Of a stretch of DNA of 6,365 bases, positions 1-6,318 are shown piece by piece. The DNA comes from Acidobacteriota bacterium (GTDB lineage: Bacteria > Acidobacteriota > Polarisedimenticolia > Gp22-AA2): contig JACQNT010000196.1 of the NCBI GenBank assembly GCA_016202915.1, positions 1 to 6,365 of the forward strand, written 5' to 3'. The number at the start of each line of letters is the position of its first letter. The stretch's first letter is position 1. The notes beneath the pieces were generated by a model. That model was not told the DNA's origin. It saw only the letters and a program-made list of their open reading frames with translations, and did not search any database. The position numbers and the translations under genes were made by a program.

Positions 1-1
1 A

Positions 2-1849
2 CCCACCGTCGCCGGAGCGGCGCGAGGCGACGCGGGGCGCGAGGAGCGGCCGGAGGCGCGGGGCGGCGCCCTCGCCGCGATCATCCTGCTGGGCGTCCTC
101 CTGGCGCAGGGGCTCCACTTCATCGGCGAGTCATCGCAGACGAGCGACGAAGCGGCCCATCTCCTGGCTGGATACTCCTACCTCAGCACCGGCACCTTCC
201 GGATGTACCGTGATGAACCTCCGCTGATCAAGGAGATAGCGGCTTTCCCCCTCCTCCTTGCTGATCTTGAGGTTCCCTCGTCATCGTCCGGTGATCGACC
301 CGGCGCGTTCAAGCTCGGGCGGATCTTCGTGCACGAGAACCGGATTCCGAACGGCACGATCCTGCTGCTGGCGCGGCTGCCGATCCTGGGGCTTTCGCTA
401 CTTCTCGGGTGGATCGTCTTTAGATGGGGACGAAGACTCTTCGGGGCACGGGCCGCTCTCCTTGGGCTCGCCCTGTACGTCCTCGATCCGAACATCGTGG
501 CCCACTCCTGCCTGGTGATGACCGACCTGGGGGCGACCCTCTTCATGTTCCTCTCTGTCTATGCCTTCTGGTGCTGGTCCGAGCGGCCTTCGCCATGGAG
601 GCTGGTGTTCACCGGGCTGGCGCTCGGCGCCGCCTTGGCCTCGAAATTCACCTCCTTCTGGCTCCTGCCGATCTTGGGCCTCCTGGGAGCCGTTCTGGTC
701 GTGGTGGGGACGCCGATCCCTGTCCGCCCCTGGTCGGACCGCTCGACCCCGGTTACGGGAGATCGGCCCGCGTCGCGCCGGCTTGCCTCCCTGGCCCTGG
801 CGGCGGTCCTGGTGGGAATTGTCGCGTTCCTCGTGGTGGCCCTCAGCTATGGAGTTCGCGGCCTGCCGGCCTACCTCGCAGGAATGGATCGTGGAATCCA
901 GCTGTCGGCATCGGGATATACCGCCTACCTGATGGGCCACTATTCGGCCACGGGGTGGTGGTACTACTTCCTGTTCGCCTACCTGGTGAAAACCCCGATC
1001 GGGACGCTGGTCATCGTCGCCCTGTCGATGCTGGCAGTCCTTCGCGGCAACAGGCTGAGGCTGAAAGACGAGATGTTTCTCTGGATCCCCGTCCTGATGG
1101 TGATCGGGATCACCTGCCTCTGGAAGGTCAACATCGGCCTGCGGCACATCTTGCCGATCTACCCCTTCCTCTACCTGGCAGCGGGGCGGATCGCCTCGTC
1201 CCCGCCGGCCGGCATCCCGGGAAAACGAAGCGCACTGCTGCGGGCAGCGGTCCTATTCTGCCTGGCGTGGAACGCCTTCGAGGCGGCCTCGATCGCGCCT
1301 CACAACCTGGCCTACTTCAACCAGTTCGTGGGGGGGCCCAGGAACGGCCACCTGTACCTCCTGGATTCGAATCTCGACTGGGGGCAGTCGTCCAAGGCCC
1401 TGCGCCGCTACATGATTGCCCAGAATCTGCCCGCGATCTACTGCGCCTTTTCCAGCAACTCGGATCCCTGGTACTACGGGGTCCGGTACCAGTACGTCCC
1501 GGGGATCGGGAACCTCGAGAACGCCAGGCAGCGGTCGGACCTGGTCCCGGACGGCCTGCCGCGCGAGATGCTCGCGGTGAGCGCCATGGCCCTGCATTTC
1601 GTCCATCTTGGCAGCGGCACCCTGTACGACTGGCTCAAGGGCCGCCCGGTCGCTGCCATGCCCGGCTACTCGTACCTGGTGTACGACATCAGCGGCGACG
1701 CCGACGCGCATGCCCGCTTGGCGGCGCTCTACCTCGAATCGGACCTCCCCGAGATGGCCGATCGCGAGGCGCGCCGGGCGCTCCGGATCGACTCCGGCAG
1801 CCGGGGGGCCCTGGCGGTCCTCGAGCGACTGGGGACGCTCCCCCGCTGA
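2..1849 (+). CDS. GT39/PMT-like polytopic membrane glycosyltransferase (5' partial)
   Basis: The frame is open to the left edge, giving 615 residues with no ATG, GTG or TTG before position 203. The ATG at 203 cannot be the start, because it would remove the first membrane helix (about residues 23-41) and the conserved loop after it. That loop holds SQTSDEAAH (residues 45-53), where the D49-E50 pair fits the catalytic acidic site of GT-C enzymes that use a polyprenyl-phosphate sugar donor. It is followed by RDEPPLIK (70-77), the usual xxHPP region. Many hydrophobic helices follow, then NIGLRHILPIYPF, NLAYFN and DSNLDWGQ (455-462), all typical of bacterial PMT_2/GT39-like proteins. By family knowledge it would transfer a sugar at the periplasmic side of the inner membrane; acceptor and donor are unknown. 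The last 60 residues resemble a single TPR. Family assignment is firm, substrate is not. Confidence 0.88.
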   Translation, partial: PTVAGAARGDAGREERPEARGGALAAIILLGVLLAQGLHFIGESSQTSDEAAHLLAGYSYLSTGTFRMYRDEPPLIKEIAAFPLLLADLEVPSSSSGDRPGAFKLGRIFVHENRIPNGTILLLARLPILGLSLLLGWIVFRWGRRLFGARAALLGLALYVLDPNIVAHSCLVMTDLGATLFMFLSVYAFWCWSERPSPWRLVFTGLALGAALASKFTSFWLLPILGLLGAVLVVVGTPIPVRPWSDRSTPVTGDRPASRRLASLALAAVLVGIVAFLVVALSYGVRGLPAYLAGMDRGIQLSASGYTAYLMGHYSATGWWYYFLFAYLVKTPIGTLVIVALSMLAVLRGNRLRLKDEMFLWIPVLMVIGITCLWKVNIGLRHILPIYPFLYLAAGRIASSPPAGIPGKRSALLRAAVLFCLAWNAFEAASIAPHNLAYFNQFVGGPRNGHLYLLDSNLDWGQSSKALRRYMIAQNLPAIYCAFSSNSDPWYYGVRYQYVPGIGNLENARQRSDLVPDGLPREMLAVSAMALHFVHLGSGTLYDWLKGRPVAAMPGYSYLVYDISGDADAHARLAALYLESDLPEMADREARRALRIDSGSRGALAVLERLGTLPR

Positions 1850-1894
1850 GACCCCGGTGCGCGGCCGTCCGCCGTCCGGCGCGACCCGCTGCGC

Positions 1895-1900
1895 TATACT
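1895..1900 (+). promoter_or_regulatory. Possible -10 box upstream of the sulfatase gene
   Basis: TATACT stands out in a GC-rich 76-base gap between the glycosyltransferase stop and the sulfatase ATG. It would start transcription about 20 bases before the ATG. At the expected 16-18 base spacing upstream there is only GCCGTCCG, which is not a good -35 box. If used, the promoter would be weak or activator-dependent. A modest ribosome binding site, GAGGG at 1912-1916, lies nine bases before the ATG. Confidence 0.33.
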
Positions 1901-1925
1901 CCGGCCCTGACGAGGGCTCACGGCC

Positions 1926-3368
1926 ATGTTCCGAGCGTCCCGCCGCCTCCCGGGGCGGCTGATCGCCGCCGTCGCGCTGGGCGTCGCGGGAGCGGCGCTG
2001 TCGGGCGGCGGCGCCCGCGGCGGCGAGCCGGCCCGGGAGGATCGGCCGAACTTCATCCTCCTCATCGCCGACGACGTCGGCTGGGACGACATCGGCGCGT
2101 ACGGCCACCCGGCGATCCGCACGCCAAACATCGACCGGCTGGCGCGGGGAGGGGTGCGCTTCGACCGCGCCTTCCTGACGTGCAGCACCTGCAGCCCCAG
2201 TAGGTGCAGCATCCTCACGGGCCGCTACCCGCACGCCACCGGGGCCCCCGAGGCGCACGACCCCCTGCCTCGGCTTCAGGTTACGTTCCTGGAGAGGCTC
2301 AGGCGGGCCGGCTACTACACCGCCAGCTCGGGCAAGTGGCACCTGGGCGACGACGCCGTCAGGCGGTTCGACAGGGTGAAGCGCGCGATCGGGGGCCTGA
2401 GCGGCTGCGAGAACTGGGTCGAGACGCTCAGGGAGCGCCCGAAGGACAGGCCGTTCTTCCTCTGGCTGGCCGCGAACGACGCGCACCGGCCCTACGAGAG
2501 GCTCAAGAACTACCCCCCCTACGCGCCGGCCGATGTCGTCGTGCCTCCCTTCCTGCCCGACCTTCCGGAGGTTCGCAAGGACCTCGCGCTGTACTACGGT
2601 GAGATCACCCGGCTGGACGACTACGCCGGCCGGGTCCTGGCGGAGCTCGAGGAGCAGGGCGCCTCGGGAAACACCTTCGTCCTGTTCCTCAGCGACAACG
2701 GCCGGCCCTTCCCGCGCTGCAAGGTGACGGTGTACGACAGCGGCATCAAGACCGCCTGGATCGTGCGCTTTCCGGGGAGGGCGAGGGTCGGCGCCTCGTG
2801 CGCCGGCCTGGTGAGCGCGGTGGACCTCGCGCCGACGATCCTCCACCTGGCGGGCCTGAAGCCGCCGGCGACGATGCAAGGACGGAGCTTCGCGGCGCTC
2901 CTGGCCGATCCGGCGGCGAACATCCGGGACGAGGTGTACGCCGAGCAGAACTGGCACGACTTCGCGGCCCGCAAGCGCGCCGTGCGGACCACGCGTTACA
3001 AGTACATCCGCAACTTCTATCCCGACCTGCCGAACACCCCGCCGGCTGACACCGTGCGCACCCTCACGTTCCAGGCGATGCGCCGGCTGCGCGACCGGGG
3101 GGCACTGCGGCCCGAGCAAAAGGATTGCTTCGTCAGGCCGCGGCCGGCGGAGGAGCTGTACGACATCGAGGCGGACCCGCACGAGCTGAACAACCTGGCC
3201 GGCGATCCGTCGCACGCCGGGACGCTGGCGACGCTGCGCGCGACGCTCGCGCGCTGGCAGCGTGAAACGGGAGACCGCGAGCCGGCCGACCGCCGCCCCG
3301 ACGAGTACGACCGGGAGACGGGCGAACGGCTGCCGCGTGCCGCCCGCGGACACGAGGAGACCCACTGA
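1926..3368 (+). CDS. Exported Cys-type sulfatase, heparan N-sulfatase (SGSH)-like
   Basis: This 480-residue protein is a complete member of the alkaline-phosphatase-fold sulfatases. Residues 1 to about 33 form a Sec signal peptide (MFRASRR, then an Ala/Val/Leu core), so it acts outside the cytoplasm. Metal ligands are expected at D49-D50 (IADDVGWDD). The maturation motif is C89-S-P-S-R93, whose Cys would be converted to formylglycine by a maturase not present here. GKWHLG (136-141), NDAH187, S256-DNG and K266 (PRCK) complete the active site. The DNG-x-PFPRCK-x8-SGIKT layout and the C-terminal EELYDIEADPHELNNLA are typical of bacterial proteins close to N-sulfoglucosamine sulfohydrolase. The likely reaction is hydrolysis of a sulfate (possibly N-sulfate) from a glycan, but the substrate cannot be read from sequence. 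Its stop codon overlaps the proposed start of the next gene, which suggests co-translation. Confidence 0.93.
   Translation: MFRASRRLPGRLIAAVALGVAGAALSGGGARGGEPAREDRPNFILLIADDVGWDDIGAYGHPAIRTPNIDRLARGGVRFDRAFLTCSTCSPSRCSILTGRYPHATGAPEAHDPLPRLQVTFLERLRRAGYYTASSGKWHLGDDAVRRFDRVKRAIGGLSGCENWVETLRERPKDRPFFLWLAANDAHRPYERLKNYPPYAPADVVVPPFLPDLPEVRKDLALYYGEITRLDDYAGRVLAELEEQGASGNTFVLFLSDNGRPFPRCKVTVYDSGIKTAWIVRFPGRARVGASCAGLVSAVDLAPTILHLAGLKPPATMQGRSFAALLADPAANIRDEVYAEQNWHDFAARKRAVRTTRYKYIRNFYPDLPNTPPADTVRTLTFQAMRRLRDRGALRPEQKDCFVRPRPAEELYDIEADPHELNNLAGDPSHAGTLATLRATLARWQRETGDREPADRRPDEYDRETGERLPRAARGHEETH
3354..3359 (+). promoter_or_regulatory. Ribosome binding site (GAGGAG) deciding a CTG start at 3365
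   Basis: GAGGAG lies within the last codons of the sulfatase gene, five bases before a CTG at 3365-3367. The CTG overlaps the sulfatase TGA as CTGA, the same geometry as the common ATGA coupling. No comparable site precedes the TTG at 3422, the only ATG/GTG/TTG codon in this frame between the stop at 3263-3265 and the mature lipoprotein. Confidence 0.6.
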
Positions 3369-5722
3369 ACGCGCCCGGAGGGAGGAGGCGGGGCGCCCGG
3401 TGGCCCGCGCGGGCCCTTTTCTTGACCCTTCTCACGCTCGCGACGGCCTGCTCGGGTGGCGGGCCGCCCGCGGGAGGGAAGGGGTCCCGTGAGGGCCGGA
3501 CGGCGGAGGCTCCGCCGGCACCCGTCGGGGCCCCGGCAGTACCGCGGGCCGGGACGGAGGGCGGGCCGCAGAGCGCGGCCCCCAGGGTGACGGAGGGGTA
3601 CGCCGGCCCCGAGGTGTGCCGCCAGTGCCACGCGGCGATCGCGGACAGCTACCGGTCCGTGGCGATGGCCCAGTCCTTCAGCCGCCCGTCTCCCGGGACG
3701 GTCATCGAGGACTACACGCGCGCCAGCACCCTGCACCACGAGGCCTCCGGCTACACCTACGAGATGCGCCGCGAAGGAGGGCGCTTCTTCCAGAGGCGCT
3801 ACGAACGGTACTCGGCGGGGCGCAGGAAGCGCGTCTTCGACCGGGAGGTCACGTTCATCATCGGGTCGGGACGCCACACGCGCACCTACCTGCACTTGGA
3901 CGCGAACGGGGAGCTGACCCAGTTGCCGGTGTCGTGGTATCCCCAGGAGGGGCGCTGGGGGATGAGCCCGGGGTACGACAGAAGGGACCAGCCCGACTTC
4001 TTCCGCCCGGTGACCTATCGCTGCCTCTTCTGCCACAACGCCTATCCGGACGTGCCCCGGGGGGCCGACTCGGCGATCTCCGTGGCGCTCTATCCCCGCG
4101 AGCTTCCCTCCGGGATCGACTGCCAGCGCTGCCACGGCCCCGGGCGGCGCCACGTGGACCTGGCGCGGCGTCCGGAGGCGACGCTGGAGGAGGTCCGGGG
4201 GTCGGTCGTCAACCCCGCGCGGCTGCCGCCCGCGCGCCAGATGGACATCTGCATGCAGTGCCACCTCGAGGCAACCAGCGCCGGCGCCTGGGAGGCCCTG
4301 GTCGCCTTCGGTCGCGGTGTCTTCTCGTTCCGGCCCGGGGAGGACCTGGCGGCCTACAGGCGCCACTTCGACTTCCGGCCAGGGGTTGCCTTCCCGCCGG
4401 GGGCGGCGCCCGCGGACCGGTTCGAAATCGCCCATCAGGCCTACCGGCTGCGCCAGGCGGCCTGTTTCCGGCAGAGCGCCGGCCGGATGACCTGCACAAC
4501 CTGCCACGACCCGCACCGGCGGCCCGAGAGACCCGGTGAGTTCTTCATGTCGAAGTGTCTCTCCTGCCACGAGCGGGAGGAGTGCGGCCCGGGGCACGAG
4601 GCGGCCGCGCGGGGCACCGGCGAGGGGTGCACGGACTGCCACATGCCGAAGCGCCGCACCGACGACGTGGTCCTCGTGACGATGACCGACCATCTCATCC
4701 GCCGGCGCCATCCTCCCCGCGAGGCGCGCCTCGCCCCGCGGCGCGAGGCGGCGGAGGCCTACCGGGGACCGATCGCGTTCTGCGCCCCCGAGGACGTCCC
4801 CCCCGGGAACGAGAAGGACCTCTACCTGGGGGTCGCCAGCCTGATGGACGATGTCGACCGGAGGACCGGTGAGAGGCTCCTGGAGAAGGCGGTGGCTGCC
4901 CTGAGGCCGATGACGCCCGAGCCATACTTCCAGCTGGGGCTCAGCCTCCTGTCTGGTGGCCGCCTCCGGGAGGCGGTGAGGCATCTCGAGCGGGCGGCGT
5001 CGCTCGATTCCCGGAACCCGCGGATCCTTCTCAGCCTGGGGAACGCCCTGGGCCGCGCCGGGCGCCCCGAGGAGGCCTTGGCGCGCTACGACGCGGCGCT
5101 CGCCGCCTGGCCCGGCTACTCCGAGGCGCACACCAACGCCGGGAACGTCCTGGTCCAGTCCGGCCGCCTCCCGGAGGCGCTGGAGCGGTACCGGACGGCG
5201 ATCGCCCTGCGCGCCGACAACGCGGAGGCGCACAGCAACCTCGGGGCCGTCCTGTTCCGGATCGGCCGGGCGGAGCAGGCGGAGGCCGAGCTCCGGGAGG
5301 CGCTGCGGATCAACCCGGCCCATGCCGAGGCCGCCAGCAACCTGGCCCGGGTGCTCCTGGCCCGGTCCGGTGTGGAGGAGGCGGTCGAGACGCTCCGGGA
5401 GGGTGAATCGCGGAACCCGCGGCACGTGGGGATCCTGTCGCGACTTGCCTGGATCCTGGCGACCAGCGCTCGGGACACGGTCCGGGACGGCCGGCGGGCG
5501 CTGACTCTGGCGGAGCGCGCCGCGCGGCTCACCGCGCGCCGGGACCCGCGCGTCCTCGACGCCCTGGCGGCCGCCCTCGCCGAGACCGGCCGGACGGCGG
5601 AAGCCGCCCGCGAGGCCGGCGCGGCGCGGCGCCTCGCCCTGGCCTCGGGGCAGGCCGATCTGGCCAAGGCGATCGAGGGGCGGCGCGGAGTGTACGAGCG
5701 GGGCCATCCCTATCGCGAGTGA
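3365..5722 (+). CDS. Heptahaem c-type cytochrome lipoprotein with C-terminal TPR domain
   Basis: From the CTG start the protein has 785 residues. Residues 1-28 form a lipoprotein signal: a basic n-region (RRRGARWPAR), a hydrophobic core and the lipobox LATAC with lipidated C29. Ser follows, so outer-membrane sorting is plausible. A Gly/Pro/Ala-rich tether runs to about residue 80. Seven CxxCH motifs begin at C85, C220, C253, C296, C377, C398 and C422, so seven covalent haems are expected. The 85-220 gap holds a haem-free, probably beta-rich segment (FIIGSGRHTRTYLH, LPVSWY, MSPGYDR). This layout matches cytochrome c554-like/doubled-CxxCH TPR proteins of Acidobacteriota and similar bacteria. 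Seven TPR units cover 519-763; the sixth is extended, and the tail VYERGHPYRE is typical of such TPR proteins. The likely role is electron transfer or redox catalysis with a protein-binding TPR platform; partner and reaction are unknown. A TTG start at 3422 would lose the basic n-region. Confidence 0.9.
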   Translation: MNAPGGRRRGARWPARALFLTLLTLATACSGGGPPAGGKGSREGRTAEAPPAPVGAPAVPRAGTEGGPQSAAPRVTEGYAGPEVCRQCHAAIADSYRSVAMAQSFSRPSPGTVIEDYTRASTLHHEASGYTYEMRREGGRFFQRRYERYSAGRRKRVFDREVTFIIGSGRHTRTYLHLDANGELTQLPVSWYPQEGRWGMSPGYDRRDQPDFFRPVTYRCLFCHNAYPDVPRGADSAISVALYPRELPSGIDCQRCHGPGRRHVDLARRPEATLEEVRGSVVNPARLPPARQMDICMQCHLEATSAGAWEALVAFGRGVFSFRPGEDLAAYRRHFDFRPGVAFPPGAAPADRFEIAHQAYRLRQAACFRQSAGRMTCTTCHDPHRRPERPGEFFMSKCLSCHEREECGPGHEAAARGTGEGCTDCHMPKRRTDDVVLVTMTDHLIRRRHPPREARLAPRREAAEAYRGPIAFCAPEDVPPGNEKDLYLGVASLMDDVDRRTGERLLEKAVAALRPMTPEPYFQLGLSLLSGGRLREAVRHLERAASLDSRNPRILLSLGNALGRAGRPEEALARYDAALAAWPGYSEAHTNAGNVLVQSGRLPEALERYRTAIALRADNAEAHSNLGAVLFRIGRAEQAEAELREALRINPAHAEAASNLARVLLARSGVEEAVETLREGESRNPRHVGILSRLAWILATSARDTVRDGRRALTLAERAARLTARRDPRVLDALAAALAETGRTAEAAREAGAARRLALASGQADLAKAIEGRRGVYERGHPYRE

Positions 5723-5811
5723 AAATGCCCGACGAGCGTGTTGGCGGACAGGGCATCGCTCAGGCCGGGATCTGCGGGCTGAGGGGGCCCCAATCCTGGC
5801 GCCAGGACAGG
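5723..5811. terminator. Convergent intergenic stretch with possible hairpin terminators
   Basis: The cytochrome gene and the minus-strand membrane-protein gene end facing each other across 89 bases. The stretch holds CTCA(G)GCC/GGCTGAG (5759-5783, seven pairs with one bulge), GGGGCCCC (5784-5791) and the perfect 14-base palindrome TCCTGGCGCCAGGA (5794-5807). No T-run follows any of them on either strand, so a classical intrinsic terminator is not shown. The position is where bidirectional termination is expected. Confidence 0.3.
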
Positions 5812-6177
5812 CTAGAACAGCGGAGAGCGGATCGCCTCGTCGAAAGCCCAGTTGTATGTGTACACCGGGGTCTCGATCGGGACGATGTATTTGACCTTGA
5901 TGTCGAAGTGGGTGGTGCTCCGGGTGATCAGGATGTCCTTCGCGCCGACCGGCAGATCGAGGTCCTGGGCTTTGCGCAGCACGCGGTTCTTGACCTCCTC
6001 GTCGCGCTTGCGCAGCGCGGCGAACCGGGCCTCTTCCTCGAGGAAGTCGCGGAAGGTGTAGCCGTTGATCAACACCGGGACGATCTTCACGCCCAGGTAG
6101 ACCGTGAGGGCCAGGACGACGATCCCGACGAGGGTCCCGAAGCGTCCCTCGCCCCGCTCGGTGCGCGTTCTTCGCAT
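5812..6177 (-). CDS. Small single-pass membrane protein, DUF4845-like
   Basis: This 121-residue protein has a basic N-terminus (MRRTRTERGEGR), one membrane helix at about residues 14-36 (GTLVGIVVLALTVYLGVKIV) and an 85-residue domain that should lie on the outer side of the inner membrane. The order of short helix, then FRDFLEEEARFA (42-53), a charged Arg/Lys/Glu helix, LDLPVGAKDI and a C-terminal strand pair ending in YTYNWAFDE resembles DUF4845-type proteins, which have a pilin-like N-terminal helix. Function in that group is unknown and I do not assign one. ATG 6177 is the only start before the helix. No ribosome binding site precedes it, and a strong promoter lies nine bases upstream. The gene faces the cytochrome gene and is probably monocistronic. 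Confidence 0.8.
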   Translation of the reverse strand: MRRTRTERGEGRFGTLVGIVVLALTVYLGVKIVPVLINGYTFRDFLEEEARFAALRKRDEEVKNRVLRKAQDLDLPVGAKDILITRSTTHFDIKVKYIVPIETPVYTYNWAFDEAIRSPLF

Positions 6178-6186
6178 GGCGCTGCA

Positions 6187-6215
6187 AATATAGGAACCGC
6201 CGGGAGAGGCGTCAA
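6187..6215 (-). promoter_or_regulatory. Near-consensus sigma-70 promoter for the small membrane protein
   Basis: Read on the minus strand, TTGACG (6215-6210) and TATATT (6192-6187) are separated by exactly 17 bases. These AT-rich hexamers are striking in such GC-rich DNA. The -10 box ends nine bases before the ATG at 6177, so the expected start of transcription (about 6180-6183) gives a leader of only about 3-6 bases. Confidence 0.75.
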
Positions 6216-6234
6216 GAAGGAGGCTTACGAATCC

Positions 6235-6318
6235 GTGATCGGGATCGCCCCGGCAATGGGTCGCGCCGGGGCGCCTGGAAGCGCCCCGGCCCCGCGGCAG
6301 GGAAGTTTCACCGGATGA
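6235..6318 (+). CDS. Possible 27-residue leader peptide ORF (speculative)
   Basis: A GTG at 6235 is preceded by AAGGAGG (6217-6223) with an 11-base gap, longer than usual. The ORF encodes an Ala/Gly/Pro-rich 27-residue peptide. Its TGA (6316-6318) overlaps the ATG at 6315 as ATGA. The competing hairpin arms at 6246-6290 lie inside it, which is the arrangement of a leader peptide or attenuator. Nothing in the peptide itself is recognisable: there is no run of one regulatory amino acid, and its composition is what GC-rich non-coding DNA would give. It could well be chance. Confidence 0.2.
   Translation: MIGIAPAMGRAGAPGSAPAPRQGSFTG
6246..6290. repeat. Three-arm inverted repeat able to form two exclusive hairpins
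   Basis: CGCCCCGGC occurs at 6246-6254 and again at 6282-6290 (as part of GCGCCCCGGC, 6281-6290). Its reverse complement GCCGGGGCGC lies between them at 6265-6274. The middle arm can pair with the first (nine pairs, ten-base loop) or with the last (ten pairs, six-base loop CTGGAA), but not both. It sits in the divergent gap, 24 bases before the ATG at 6315. Possible roles are an RNA structure in that gene's leader, or a set of regulator half-sites. No T-run follows on either strand. Confidence 0.7.

Noticed and set aside
203..205. ATG at 203 as the start of the glycosyltransferase
   Set aside because: The same frame is open upstream to the window edge and encodes the first membrane helix and the conserved SDE loop.
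1689..3365. A 558-codon minus-strand frame antisense to the sulfatase, and a 512-codon plus-strand frame at 424-1962
   Set aside because: Both are GC-rich shadows of well-supported genes and show no domain or signal of their own.
3422..3424. TTG at 3422 as the start of the cytochrome
   Set aside because: It has no ribosome binding site and would begin within the hydrophobic core of the signal peptide, removing the basic n-region. The CTG at 3365 explains the sequence better.
4960..5179. Perfect short palindromes CCGCCTCCGGGAGGCGG (4960-4976) and CGCCTCCCGGAGGCG (5165-5179)
   Set aside because: Both fall on the codons for the TPR turn GRLxEA and follow from repeating that motif in GC-rich codons; there is no sign of regulatory use.
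3017..6187. A 1056-codon open frame on the minus strand across the cytochrome gene
   Set aside because: It is antisense to a gene with seven ordered haem motifs and TPRs. Its translation is low-complexity Arg/Pro/Gly/Ala-rich with no recognisable domain. Long antisense frames are expected at this GC content.
5719..6318. Plus-strand 199-codon frame opposite the small membrane protein
   Set aside because: The minus strand has a clear promoter, a membrane helix and a recognisable domain pattern. The plus frame is its shadow, except that its last 27 codons coincide with the speculative leader ORF.
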